This document shows, piece by piece, positions 24,558-38,299 of a DNA stretch of 64,000 nt. The stretch is from Casuarius casuarius. Taxonomy: Eukaryota > Chordata > Aves > Casuariiformes > Casuariidae. Every line of letters starts with the position of its first letter. Within the stretch, counting starts at the first letter, position 1. Both the position numbers and the translations under genes were made by a program. The notes beneath the pieces were generated by a model, which did no database searches, was not told the DNA's origin, and worked only from the letters and a program-made list of their open reading frames with translations. The stretch covers positions 124,001 through 188,000 of the forward strand of contig PTFA01000415.1 in NCBI GenBank assembly GCA_003342895.1. The letters are read 5' to 3'.

Positions 24558-27500
24558 TGTGATTATTCATGTGCATAATGCCTATTCTCATGAGCAAGGA
24601 TTTGTTGGATCAGAATTAAAAGCTGCAGGTATAGCATTTTAGTATTCGGGCATGTGCAGAAGTGAGGGGAAGACTAACTCATGTTATTCCCAATGATAAA
24701 TATGTTAATAATGTGATTTTTTTTTTTGTGCATCAACGTGTAAGGATATCTGTGCATCATTTTAAGTAATATATAACAAATGGTCCTGAGCTTTTAAATT
24801 GCTTGAGGCTGGAGCATCATTGTATTTTTATATAAGGAATTTGGTAGTTGTGGAAAAAAGAGACCTATTTGGTTAGGAAATGTATATCCAGATAAAACTC
24901 AATTGCATTTAACTTGGCTGCTTGAATGCTGATAACATAGGAAACAAAAGACAATAATATTAAAAAAGATTATTTATGCACGTATTTTGGGGGGAGAAGA
25001 GAAAAGGAAACAATTTTGGAATTGTTTTTTCTTTGCAGTGCATTTGCTTGTTGAATTTGATGAAAAGTAAAATGAGATATGATTTTTAAGATAGCAGCTA
25101 TACTCTTTTTTTTCTTGTAAAAACTTTGTTGAAGATGAATGGACAGAATATAGTCATCAAAAGACACAGTTTATAGCATAATATATTCAGTATACTGTAT
25201 CTGTCTAGACTTGAAATGGTCCTGGCAGATCAAATGTCCTATGAACTTGGATACTAAAAGCATGAGCAAAAAGAAATGCTCATCAGTAAATGTATCCTGT
25301 AGAATCTATCCTTGGGGTAATTCACAGGTTCAAATAGAAGTTTAATAAGCTTTTTCAGTGAAACAAAAGGGTAAAAAACAGGTATGATTATTCTTACTTT
25401 CCCATGTCACTAAATAGCAGTGATAGCATGAAAGACTAGGAAAAATTGAAGCATTTTAGTAATGTAGCTGTCTAGAATAATAGAAAAATAAGTAGAAAGG
25501 AGCTCTGCAGGTGATTTGTCTCTTGCCTTCAGATATAAGGGGCATTTTGAAAGTGGCCTGGGGAGGACCCAGCAGCTGGCCTCCGGCTTCAGTTTTCCAG
25601 CCATTTCGCTTCTCTCACAATATCAAACAAGACAAAATGTTTTTTGCAAACAGCAAATTAGATGCTGATTTGACTGTGCAAGGGAAAGGAACTGTTCTAT
25701 CAGCTGGTGATTTATAATGCAGTGAGGCAGATTCTAGCTAGGTCAGTTGTTCTTATCTGGAGTAATTTTGAGCAACATAGAAAATTGTTGATAACTTTTC
25801 AGCGATCTTCCAGAAATGAGTCATGGAAGTCGTCTCTTATGAGGGGGAGGGGTGCTCAGTACATAGAAACATACAGTTAGCTAGTACAGCTGAAAGCCAT
25901 CACCAGTTATTAAAAATCTTCATGGCTGTCGTAGTGCCCTCTTAATGTACTGCGGAATAATTTTTTATTGACCAAACACCCCATGATAAACTTGGACTGT
26001 TATGGTGAATTGTTCTGAATTTTAAAGAGGGCACATTTTAAAGAGTCCCTGAATGCTCATTTGACCTGGTACAGTCTGCACAAAAATCCATTTTTTATCA
26101 AGTGCCAAAATAAAGGTGCAGTTTTACACAATAGGTTGTCATAGAGCTAGAGGAGACATTACAGCCAATTGAATATTTTTTTAAGGTTGCTAAATAATGC
26201 TTGCCTCTGTAATTGAACAAGTGGACATGGTACAGAAAGAGCCCATTCGCACTTCATTTAAAGCTTGAAACGAGCCCTGTAGAAATCAAAGGAAAAGCAC
26301 CTTCCTTGACTCTTCTGGGCTCTGAATCAGGTTCGTTTTCACCCTCAAGCAGCATCCAGAACACTCTGAAACTCCATCAGTTAGGAATCACTTCTCCTTT
26401 GGTGCTGCCAAAGTTAACTTAGAGAATGCAATTCACTGAAATCCTGTACATCGTGACTGCACTGAAAGATATGATTACGGTCTTATATTAAATGATGCAA
26501 CTCGGTCGATTTTGGAGTTGTAACTCCTGATTTTATGTTAGTTAGAATCAGATCTGCAGAGCTGGATTTACAATAAGCAGGAACTAGGAACTGATTTGCA
26601 GTTGGCATGGTTCTGCCATAGTGAAGTTAAGGACTAATCACTTAGCTCAGGTTGAAATGAAAATAAAGGCCTAAGTCATCGTCTGGTTACAAGCGATCAC
26701 TTCATTAATTAAAAGAAAGGAAACCCAAAATTAAAAAGAAAAAAAGCTTTTATGTAGTAGGTAACTAGATGCCGCATCTTTTTGTCAATAGGTGCCTTTA
26801 AGAACAAAGTATAGCCGCAGTGAAAAGCAGATCCAGCATTGCTGGGAAACATCTGGTGTTCCGGTAGTTCGTAGTCTCAAATTGTGGAAGCGAAGTTAAA
26901 CGGCCCAGCTCTGGTAACGATTAGGAGTTGATCTGTTGTGAGAGAGTACATTCCATATCTTTACAGGTGTTTTTTATTTGTTTTATATTTGGGGCTTTTT
27001 TTCACTTTTTGAAGCATCTGGTGCTGGCCTTTGTCCAAGATAAGCTTCCGGACGGCGTGATTCAGTGAGCCTGGTTTGGTTCACTGAGCCCGTCATAATG
27101 TTCCTACAATGAAGATATTTGAGACACGTTTTAGGGAGTTTGGTTTTGGCCAGGATGTGAGCTATATGCTCATTACTTTTTATACTATTGTGTTAGTTCA
27201 TAGATTGTGCTGATGAAAAATCAGTCTCACAGGTGTATCAAATGTCTAAATAAACATTACTCTTCTAAAAAATATCTTCCAATGTGTCTTCTGAGAGGTG
27301 CAGTCATTTCACAAAATAAACTATGCATAAGTTGTTGCCCATTCAGCCTCAGGCTGAATTGGGTGAATTAGGAAGTGACTGCTGTGATCAGGAGAGTCTT
27401 TCATTTCGCAGAGTTCGGCGAGAATGCAGCATGGTACAGCGCAGAGGTTCCTCAAACACATGGTAATGAACCCTGAAGGAGCAGGGAAGTGTAAGGAGAT

Positions 27501-30500
27501 ATTCAACGGTTAGGTACACCCATGACAGAGTACCAGTTTGGGGAATTATGCAGTAGTATTGTTCTCTGCATTACTTTGTACTTGACATTGAGAGGAGATA
27601 AAACATAATTTACCTGTAGCCTGAGGCAAATTCAGCTAAGCTCCTTATCAAATAAAAATTCAGTACAATATTGCCATTGTCATTCATGTGCTTTAAATGT
27701 GATGAAATATATTCACCCCTCAGTTTCTTTGTGGCAGACAAATTCACTTCAGTATTTTCTTTTGAAATTGATAACATGCTGTAAATAGCCAGTTTAATGG
27801 GTGCAAAAATTTTAACCTGAAAAAGTTTTCCATGTTGCTGAGGCTTTTTCATTTAATATTTACATATATTCAGTATATGGATTTTCCTTGATTGTACACA
27901 GGAAGGGAAAAATGTTTTCACAATAACTAATAGTCCTTTTCTTTTTTTTTTGGTAACTGAAATCAAATTGGTATTTTCTTCACCCTGAGATAGTGACAAG
28001 GACAGATATTGGCAATAGATCCTGGGAGGTAGGATTAGGAAACAGGCAGAAATTTCAGAAAAATAGAAATACTGGTCAAAAAAGGTCAGCTGTCTCTTCC
28101 AGGTCAAATCATAACGGAGAGATTCCGGAGAATAATGAAAGCTGTACAGAGACTCTGCTGCTGAGAGTACTGTGTGTACCCAAGGAGGCCGCTACGAAAC
28201 AGGCAGGCGGGTGAGCTATGCTTATTATTAAGAAATAAACCCTCTGAAGCACTAGAATTAGTGAGGGAGCTGGAACGATAATCAAAATTGGCTACAGTGA
28301 AATCTAACAATATAAAATTATTTGTGTAGTTAAGATTTGTAGTCTCTCCTGATGCCTATTGTCAGAGTAAGACTTGTTTTACTAGTAGGGGAGAAGATGG
28401 ATATGGCTAGAAGGGTAATTTTAACTTTTCACTCCTGTTAAAGAAAAAAAGACTCAACCTCAAATTTCTTGGTACCTATTCACAAGTAGTGACAAGGAAA
28501 GACAAGGTGCTCCAGTCTCTGGGAGCTTGGCCACTCCTAGTGGCTCAAGACTTGCCCGTAGAGCCTTTGCCACTTCCGGGACAATTCATTCATGTCAACC
28601 TGCTCTCTTCCTTTTTGTGGCATAGCTGGTTTCAGCCTAAATCCAACAAAAGATTCAAGAGAGGGTAGCTGTTACAATGCCTGTTAAACCATGTCTGGTT
28701 TCAGAGAAGCAGTTCAAAGGCTGAAGCAGACTTAACAAAGATACAGTTAGTAAAAAGTGCTGTGCCTTTCTCCTGACAAAGCTTGACAGCTGACTGCTGA
28801 TTAAGCATCGCAGTCCTTACCCCAGGAAGCGCCGAGTCAGGCTAGAATTAAGAAAAATCTTCAAAGGAGTCAGAACTTCAGAACTGTGCTTTACAAATGG
28901 GAGACATGGGGTGTGTAATCCAAAAAAGAAAGGAAAAACAATACATGACACAGCTTCCAGATAAGCTTGAGCGTAGGAAGCTAGCGTGGCCAGAGGGAGG
29001 ACGCTCTTTCTGACAGATACTTCAGTGTACAAGCGTGTGCTGCAATGCATCACATTTAGGATGCTGACATTCTTCTGTCTTGTGAGGAAGATCCTTTTAT
29101 GGGAATCGGTTCACTTCCAACTTACTGCCTAAATAATGACACCTAAATAATAAATATTTACAGTGAGTTCTTTTCCCTACTTGCAATATCTAGCATATAT
29201 TCTACTGTGACTTAGTGAAGTACAAGAAACAATACAGAAAACAAGGCGAACATGTATTTTTCGCTAGCTTACTTTGATTAATGCTTTTAAAGGGTACAAT
29301 GATAACAAAGTGAGCAGAATCAACCGATAAAACTTTTGGGAGAAAGTGCTTAATTATTCCAATAGCAAGGGCAAATGTAGCAGCAATGTCATGAAGTTAA
29401 TGGAAAGTATTGCTACTGTAAGTGTCACAGACAGTGAGTGAAGAAACAAAAAAAGAATTCCTGGATGTCTTTCAGAGCCTTGGATGTTGGGAGAGAAATG
29501 CCTCCTCAAGACATTGGATTGATAATTCCACTTTTTCTTCACCAAGGAAAATTCGTTTTTCTCTTGCAAGTGAGGTAAAACTGAGACCTATTAATATTGG
29601 CAAAATGGGGATTATTGAAATAATGAGAAAAAAATCCTCACTTTAATCAGAAAATCTGTATTTTAATAAGAAAAATCCCTCGTGCTGCATACAGCATAAC
29701 AACACCATCTGTCTGTTATCTTCAGTACTGGGTTTGATGGAACTTTATGCGGTCACTGTCAGAATTGCAAAGAGGACTTTCAGCACGTGTTTACTTTCAA
29801 ATGAATATGCCTCAAATCAATCTACATGGAATGGGCAGATAGACAATTGATCTACCTGATCCTTTCCAATCCTGACTGCTTTATGTAGCTAACCTGATCA
29901 GCTTCTGGTTGCTGCATCTACTGTTCAATTAAGAGTTTGCATCTTTAAATTATTAAATAATGAACTTCCTATTAAATAACGAATTTCCTTTGGAAGATGA
30001 GCTGTGACTCTGGGGCCCAAAACTCAAAGATTGTTAATATTGTTTAGGACCAGACTTAGAAAAGTTATCACTGTGACCCATGTATCCTAAATGTAAGTAT
30101 AATTCCCGGCAACTGTTTCTAGCTGGAAGATGTTTTTCATACAGTTTAGTCAAAATCCTCTGGCCTTTTACACAGGAGTTCATGGTTGAAAACAGAGTGG
30201 TAGTTGCACGCTCCTGTGCATGGGAAGTCTGGAAGCAGAGGGTCAGCACAAGGCTTTGTGCAACGTGGTGTCTAGAAATCGCAGAGGAACATGCGTTTGG
30301 ATAGGGTAAATATTATGAGGGAGTAAAATGGAAGCATGGGGGTCCAAGAGTGGTACAGAGCACTGGACAAAATCTGATACAAATCGAGTCTCTCTCATAG
30401 AGTACGAACTATATAGCAGCTTTGCTCTTTGCTCTGGTTACTGCATCCTGGAGATGCATTGCTTAATTCTACAAGTATCACGGGCATGAATCTTGCTTAC

Positions 30501-31695
30501 TTCAGATGCGTTCAAGGAATCTGGATCTTGAGATTTTGTGTCCTACTGCTGGTTTGCCGTTAGGTGTATAGAGTCGAACATTATGTTAGAATTTCACTCC
30601 AAAGTTAGATGGGAGAATTATAGGGTATTAAAAAAGTAAACACTTGCCCTGCATTTTAAATCATAGCTTCCTTTGTTTATTTAGCTTTGCTTTCTGAATA
30701 TTGTTATTATTCATTGATTTAATAAATGTGCAGTCAAAATTAATAGCCATGTCCTTCAAATCTCTATTTACTGGGATAATTAAAAAGGAAAAAAGTTACT
30801 CATTGTAGTTGCTCTTAGGTGTATTGTGTCTGTACAGAAGACAGCAGGAATATATGGGTGCAGAAAACAAGAATAGAATTTATCTTGGCTTTGGGGGAGT
30901 GTATCCCTTGGTAGTGAAGGTTGAGCACTAGTGGCTTAACTCTAGTTTGGACTGGAGTATAGCTGATTTCTCTAAAGTGATCTCTGAAGAAACACCATGT
31001 TCAGTGAAGTGGTATTTAAGAGGTTACCAAAGTATATGCCTTCCAGCACAGGAACTGGAGACCTCTACAAACTGTTTGGACATTGGCATATAGCTTAACA
31101 GCACTTGCTGGGTGTTTGGGTGCTTTGTTTTTGCTTCTTATCCCTGTCCAGGGTTGCTAGGATCAGAGAGACTACAGTAGTGGTGGTTTGTTGTGAAAAA
31201 GCTGGTGTTATCTTTATTAGGCTCCTTATGAAGAGGGAGAAGATTTTCACCTCTTCTCCCTGGGCTTTCAGAGAGATGTATGAACAGCCCAGAGAAAAAG
31301 TAATATGTAATTACAGCAAACAGTGTAATATATCTCTGTCCTCTCTCCCCCTGAAAGGCTACATTCCAGTATCTGACAAAGGCAGCACTGGTGTACTCCT
31401 CTTTTGACAAGTACATCTCTTATGGTGAACATTTTTCTTCACAGGTAAATGATGAAATCTGTGAAGTGAAGGAACCCAAGCGGTTACTGCAGTATTCCTG
31501 CTCCAAAATGCTGTAGACTTGGTTCTCTGTCTTTGTCTCCCTCGTGTATCTGCTCCGTTTTCCTTTGCTTCTATACTGTCAACATCAGTCATGAGAAAAA
31601 TGTGTCAATGATCCTTATCTTCAAACACTGGTGTTTGAACAAAATAATAATGCATGAAAGTTCTTTTAATTTCCCTTCTGATTTCTGAGACTTAC

Positions 31696-31821
31696 CATTT
31701 GTGTTTTCTCTTGGTCTCTCCAGGACCACCAGAAGCAGCAAATCACTTGTAAATTGGTGACTTGCTAGGGGAGTAGTTTTGGTTCTCATTGAGGATGACA
31801 ATAATGGCAATTCTGGGTATG
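31696..31821 (-). other. Candidate internal exon, minus strand
   Basis: The minus strand reads CTTGCTAGTCTTCCAG as the acceptor (31822-31837) and AATG followed by GTAAGTC as the donor (31690-31695). The 126 bp are a multiple of three and open throughout in the third frame (about 41 codons). The frame's translation is leucine-, serine- and threonine-rich with no recognisable domain. The signals are moderately good; a pseudo-exon is the leading alternative. Confidence 0.18.
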
Positions 31822-34800
31822 CTGGAAGACTAGCAAGTATAAATAAGGTAAATGCCCTAAGATTAAGACATTGCTGACTAGTTAAGATGTTAACTGAAGG
31901 AAAACAAAATTAGAGGCAACCTCTACCAAAGAATATCCAAGTATTTTTAGTAGAATAACTTAAAAAAAAACTTTCAAAAGCATTTTAAAAATATATATTA
32001 AAGGTGATTTCTTTCTAATCCATTATCTGCATATTTATGTATTTTTGTTGTTGTTCTGTGTTTCTTGCTGTTTAGCACACTGCTGTCTTGGTTTATGGCT
32101 TGTGTTTCTGGATGGTTTTATAGTGTGAAAATAATATTAATAGTAGCATAAATAATATGAAGGGTAACTTTTCTGGAAGGGAGTGAGTGCATTTAGACTG
32201 ATCCATTGATAAAATATTTGATTTTTTTTTTCTCACAAATTCGCAAGTATTTATTGTGGTGCTAATCAAAACCCTTGTAAAGTGGGGCGTATTGGATTGC
32301 CTTCTCATGTATTGGTATTTCCCATGTGGCAGCATCCTCAAAGAGCCTAAGTAACTGCACACAATCCTTTGAGCACTGAAAATATGACAGGCAACACCAG
32401 GAAATGCATAGTTTTAAGGTTTTGCCAATTCTTGTGGGATTAACGAAAGTCTAATAGACCCAGAATGCTGCACTTTCAAGAGTGTGTTACTCTCTTGGTT
32501 TCAACTATAAATAAAATCTAAAAGCAGAATGTTCAGTAATTTTTGTACTGGAACACTCCTGTAATCACATGCCTACTGCTGTCTGGAGCTTAAACAAAAA
32601 GACTCAGCATATTTTTGTGAAGCAGCAGCACCAAAATGCCAAGTGGATTAGTTTTAATGAATACGTTCTAAACCTTTTCCAGAGGCTATATATCCTTCCC
32701 TGCGCCTCCAGCGTGAATATGGTGGCTGAATTCAATAAGTCAGCGTCCTGTTGCTTCTTTCTGCCTCCTACCTCTCCACTGACTCCATACGCTACCAGGG
32801 AAGTAACGTGTCCTGGACAGTTTCAGCTGTAAGTGCTAAATCACATATCGTCTTAACAGCGTTCTGACAAATGCTGTGTATTAGAACTCAGCTGTGCTTA
32901 ATGCGCTGATTGCAAAGTTAAGGTTAAGTCCATGTTTTTTGGTTTTGGGGGTTTTCTTTTTTTGTTTTTTTTTTTTGCTATTGGTCTGTTGGGGGTATCA
33001 GCTATCCAATCCTCTCCTCCCAAGATAACTCCCTCCCCATTTAGCCATGGCTAGATATGCAGAGTAGAAGTAACTTACTGTGTCTGGTGGAGTCTGTATT
33101 ACTTCCCTGACCTATTTTGAATGACCTCCTTTGGGCTGTGAAGAATATTCTTGTAATTTTGCTCTAGGGAAGAATTCATTTGGTAAACTCAGCCTCTGAA
33201 AAACCATTAGATTTTAAGCTTGCTGGATGATTGTCCCTTTTTGCTGGACAAGTACTTGGTATAGGGATCTAGGTATTTGTTCCCTCCAGGCTGGATTACT
33301 GTAATTCTCTAGTTTAGAAGCTGAATTTGGTCCAAGAAACTCATTCTGGGTGATACAAAACGTACCACCATTTTCTCTGTGGCTCAGACTGCTGCGAACA
33401 GCTACACTCTGGTGGATCAAAGTAGACCATAAATCCCTGGACAAAGGTAAATCCCTAGTTAGGGGAATCTGGCTATTGAACAAACCTTCAGATTTCAGGC
33501 AAAGCCAGGAAACAACTTTAAGAAACACCACAAAAGCCTCTGTTTGAAGGCTGTAAGAATGACAGCCATATCTTTTACTAATGTATCATCATTAACCAAA
33601 TGATTTGTAGGCCCTAACCCTGATCTTTACCTTTTCTACCGATGTAAGTATTCCTTGGCAGTGGCTTTCCAATGTTGGGAAAAAAACAATGTTGCAGAAA
33701 AAATTATGAAATTGCGTTATAGATTCCTCTTTTGTGCATCTATATGTTAAAAAAGGAATCAAATAATAAGTTCTTCTTTGAATCCCGTGGTTAGAATATT
33801 ACTATTGATTGCTAATGATATGCAGCAAAATTAGCAAATGGGATCAGCCACTACATAGCTAGATAGGATCAGTGCATTTGTCCAGCTGTTCAAAAAGTGG
33901 TTTTCATAAGCTAAGAATTTTGAATTGATTTACTAGAATAAAGAACCTGCAAATAAGGAACCCACGGTGAGCCAAGTGTGGAGTGATGGTGTGACTGAAT
34001 GAATGGCTGAGGAATGTGATAATTATTCTTGGAGTTATCGGTCTTGTAATCCTGATAAATGTCTGCTTTAGCATTGTAGTCTGGACTATTTTGAAAAAGA
34101 GCTAATATTAGACCACCTAATTGAAGGTGACGTTTCTGGGGTGTTTTTTGGTTTTATTTGCTTCATTTTGGGCCAACTGAATATATATTCACATACTGTT
34201 TTTTTCTAGAAGTGTCAGAAAACAGAATTATTAGTTATTTGTACAGTTCTAGCCAGATTCATACATACATTCAGATGTTCATACAACACACAGACATCTA
34301 GTGGCCGAATAATATAGTACAATTATACTTCATTAAATCTTCTGCTCCTTGAAAGCACAGCTTGTCTTTGAGCTGTGTCATCATAGCCTAAATGACCTGA
34401 ATTCATAGCACTTTTCAGGTTGTTGCCCCAGCACAGAGGGAAGAAATAGGAATTACCATAGAAATTTTCAGAAGTACGATGCATTTTCTTTTTACTCTGT
34501 AATATCGTCATGCCGGTTTTTCAGAGATTCTTTGGAAGTTGGTCAGTCATCTCTAGTAAAAGCCAATGAAAGCGGAAATGTAAATCCTTTGGGCTCTTTG
34601 GAAATGATAGGCCTAACTAACCCATTTGTGTGTTGCTTCAGAGGATGGCTTGGATATTTTAAAACTGTTTCCTTCCAAACTGCCAACAAAACTTGCTATA
34701 AATTTTTTATATGTATTTTGCAACATGTATTAACGATTTTAAGTGTCTCAAAATTGCAGAACAGGTGCTCCTACTACAGATTTTATGAAATATTATGATG

Positions 34801-35419
34801 TATCAGTATTTTAACAAAACTTGTAAAATACATTTTTACCAATATCAGTCTGGCAGCTGCCACAGTAAAAAAGTGCAAGACTTGCATGTCATTTCTTTGC
34901 AATTATTTCAGTTAGCCAGCAGAACATTTCAGTTGCATCCATGCGGTGATTGAATGGTGCTGACATTCACTGGTATGAAAGTGGTCTTCAGGGAAATAGA
35001 GCAGTTAAGGAAATGATCTAAGGCAGGTGTAAATGTGTGATAGGTTACTGAATTAATCTGCAATAGAAATTGTAACAAAAGCTTGTTGTCAGAGCTGAAG
35101 AAGCCCATATTGCAATAAAAAGTACTTGTTAAATATGGTAAGTGTGGACTGTGTTGAATAAATAGTAAAATTAATAATTCAATAATTGCTAGTGAAAGAA
35201 TAAAGAATGGCCATGTTCTGGAGTCAAGTATTTAAGCTACGAAAGTTTTGCTTGCAAACAGAGTTTAGGCACTTGACCTGAGAAAAATTAAACCACAAGT
35301 GCTATTATAGATGCTCTAGGTACTCATTGCCTGTCTTTTTCTCATTACCTTCTGTGTCATGGAACACAGGAAGTCACGATGTAACATAAGTAAAGAGAAC
35401 TGATAGTCAATGCTGGATC

Positions 35420-35624
35420 GAAGATAAAAGTATTTAGTGTTTATTGAATTTCTGAAAGCATCAGAGAAAGCAGAATGCGAGGGACAGTCCGCTTCCTGTT
35501 ATCGACAGAACTAATAAATCGAAAGCTTGTCTGCTCCTGGGCAGTATCCTGAACATCTGCGACACTTCCAGAGAGCTCATACGTTCCTGTGCCAGACCGC
35601 GGGGTGCACAGAAATTTAAGAAGT
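35420..35624 (-). other. Candidate terminal exon in a CpG-dense islet, product unknown
   Basis: On the minus strand a pyrimidine-rich tract ends in CGCTGGGCAG at 35625-35634 and resembles a good splice acceptor. The following 205 bp contain an open frame from the acceptor (entering one base into a codon) for about 60 codons. It stops at the TAA inside CAATAAAC, a polyadenylation signal at 35440-35445. That arrangement would suit a last exon. The segment is GC-richer than its surroundings and has about eleven CpG dinucleotides between 35476 and 35680, unusual for this CpG-poor window. I recognise no protein family in the translation, and I see no partner exons with certainty. Alternatives are a fragment of an unrecognised mobile element, an LTR piece or chance. 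Confidence 0.28.
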
Positions 35625-36894
35625 CTGCCCAGCGGCAGGCAACAGGCAGACATGCGGGAGAAGTGGAGAAATGTCGATCATTTAAGCTCTTAAGACACAG
35701 AGGGATTTCACTTCACGAATAAAAGTATACATAAAAACAATTACAGTTAACGCTATTGCTGATGTCATTAATTAATAAAAAAAAAAAAAAAAAAGCCCAG
35801 AGTCTACTGGTGATGTATAATTATCAAATAATTTATAGGCTGATATTGCATTATTAGTTTTGAGAAGGTTATAGCTGCTATTCAAGGTAAAAATAGTAAA
35901 TTGTTTCATTAGTTTTATGTCTCTGTTTCCAGGTTTAACAGAGTTAGAATTTGATGACTTTAATAGAATCGTTATCAACAGATTTTTGTTATTGGAACAC
36001 CACTACATTACAAGTCTATTTTTACAGATTTCTTTTTTTTTTTTTTTAGTTGATTTGATATAATTATGTGGTAAAGGGTCCTTTCACATTCTTGTAAAAC
36101 AGTGAAATAACCAGTCCAACATTAAATAGGGAGCAGCCTTGCAGGCAAGATGTTCTTCCTTACTTTTTTTCTGATCCTGGAGTGCTAATGTGATGATGTA
36201 AGCACCCGAACAGAATAATGGTAATCCTGCAGAAACCAGAGCAGGTCCTTATGTGGACTATTGACTCGTAACAACTGTGACTTTAAGTAAATGTAAGGTG
36301 CTCTTCATTTCCGTGCTTTAAATACTGTTCTACTTTTCTGGTGAAACCAGATGGAACTACCTGAAGAGCAGAAGAAAACAAAATTGGGTTTGATTTATCT
36401 TCTGCTTACTACTGATCAAGATTGGCCACAGCAACTTAATGGCTGGTAATTTAGGCTCATATCTAAAAGTAAACATAGCTTAGAACCTGCATCTAGAGCA
36501 CAGCATAAAACTCAGTCTTCTGTGTTTCAGAACTTGAGCTCTGTAAATAAATACCATGGGAGGTTATACCTAATAAATTTTTATGTTTTGTTTGTTTGTA
36601 CAGTTTGAACAGTTTTTTATTGAATAAAAATAAACAGTAATAAGAATTAAGGGAGAAAGGTGACTTTCTCTTCTTGCAGCTCGTTCCATGAACTAGTCCT
36701 TGGAATGCATTTGTGATCTACAGCATTTGCTGTCATCGGAGATGATATTTTCTGTGAATTTTGAAAGACAAGAGCATAATTCTTTATGAAGCACTCTAAA
36801 TGCAGTTCTCAAAGAAGAATCATGTAGTAATAAAGAGTTTATATGAAGCAAGATCGCCACTGCAATATTGTGTGAAGGGAGGCTTTAGAGAGTC

Positions 36895-37165
36895 AGTTAA
36901 CACAGAAAACCTTCAACGGATGAGGAGCAGTAAAGAGAGGGAAATGGAAATGAGAAAAAGTGGTTTGAAGGTTAAAAAGCAATATGAAAGAAATCAGTAC
37001 TGAGGAATAAAGAATTAAATAAAGAACAAATAAATTATGATAAAAATACACAAAAAATAAGAGCAGGCATAGAAGATGCATAGAAGACTTTTAGGATGTG
37101 CTGGAAATGAAGTAATGTGATGAAGGGGAACCTCTTTGAAGAAAAAGGAAAAAAGAAAAAACAGT
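36895..37165 (+). other. Purine-rich tract on the plus strand
   Basis: A and G dominate for about 270 bp (GAGGAGCAGTAAAGAGAGGG and many GAAA/AAGAA words). It is the strand opposite of the 52785-53065 tract. Reading frames on either strand follow this bias and do not suggest a protein. Confidence 0.55.
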
Positions 37166-38252
37166 ATTGTTGTGGGAGTGTAGTCAGAACAGTAGGAAAA
37201 GGATCATTTTATTATTTTGGATAATATTTTCATAAGTGATGAAGAAGTAAGATAGGATGGTGATTTTAGTTGGTTGACTTTGGAAATAAAAAACAGAAGA
37301 AAACTCCTGAGGTGCTCAGCCTAATATCCTTCGACCTTAGACACCTGTATCATGTCATACATTTTCTCAACTGAGTGTCCATCTTAGGTTTTCCTCTTCA
37401 TAATGTAAGACTGCCTCATTATTCTGATGGTTAGAAATCTAACATTTGGACTAAATGTGCTCATGGCACAGATATGCCTGTTTTGTGGTAGCTCAGTGCT
37501 GCACTAATGCATTAAAGTCAATGGATGTGTCTCAAATGATTTCAACCAAATGCCTAGGGAGGGAGTAAACAAGCCAAATAATAGAATATTTGCTGTTGAT
37601 ATGAAAAAGTTTTACTGTAAGAAAAAAAAAATGGGAAGTATGCATTTGCCTTTAGCAGCTGAAAAAAGTATTGTCATTTACTGTTTCATATTTTTAAGCT
37701 TGGGCTTAACTTTACTTAGCTTCGTAGGATTTCTAAAAGACTGAGGTGTGAGAGATTGAAAGAAGGAAATATTGATGTTTTTTGGTTCATGCATCTCTGA
37801 ATAGAAAGAAACAGCGGGAAGCTTGGCTAATTGGCTGCTTGTTTTTTCCTTTGAAAATTACCTTAATGATGATGATGATAACAATAACAACTAACACAGA
37901 AAAATACTGATTTCTGGAATTGATATTTTGTTGATCTCTTGTAGTACTAGAAACCTTTTTATCTGCATTTCTCCTAAAATAAATTCTTTATTTTCTGTGT
38001 GATTTTAAAACTTTGTAGAGACTAGGATGTTCCTGAGAAATAAATGCAGACCTTTTGCTAAATAAAGAGCAGCTGTGACCCAGTGAGGAGGATATGAAAG
38101 TCCTATAACTTTTGAAGACATTTGCTTTACTGACTACCCCGAATAGCATCTAGAGTGCTATAGCCCTGGAAGTAATAAAAGGGATGTGCTGCTCCCAAGC
38201 AACAGTTGCTTTTCAGAGAACAAGTCTTCGAAGGGTTTAGAGAGTAGCAAAG

Positions 38253-38253
38253 N

Positions 38254-38297
<44 letters not shown>
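38253..38297 (+). repeat. Undetermined base followed by a 44-base poly(A) tract
   Basis: A single N at 38253 is followed by 44 A. This is the longest homopolymer in the window. An AATAAA lies about 75 bases upstream, which is too far for a normal retrocopy tail, and no flanking duplication is visible, so a processed retrocopy is not supported. The N at the tract boundary suggests an assembly or polishing compromise and that the true length is unknown. Reading frames here that encode poly-lysine or poly-phenylalanine are artefacts of the tract. Confidence 0.9.

Positions 38298-38299
<2 letters not shown>

Larger units (their letters stand above)
20631..35419. other. Non-coding stretch with GC-richer patches
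   Basis: GC-richer patches lie at 20630-20860, 22500-22860 and 24110-24470, the rest being AT-rich. Another acceptor/donor pair sits at 28103-28211 (+; TCTCTTCCAG and CGG/GTGAGC). Short inverted TCAGTGA/TCACTGA arms occur at 27062-27087. At 33285-33305 the words CCAGGCTGGATTACTGTAAT recall the end of a CR1/L2-type reverse transcriptase, but the similarity stops there. Confidence 0.6.

Noticed and set aside
33251..33420. Old LINE (CR1/L2) reverse-transcriptase remnant
   Set aside because: Only about 16-20 bases resemble the expected wording; the following sequence does not continue the match.
38160..38297. Processed retrocopy ending in poly(A)
   Set aside because: AATAAA lies about 75 bases upstream, no known gene body precedes it and no target duplication was seen.
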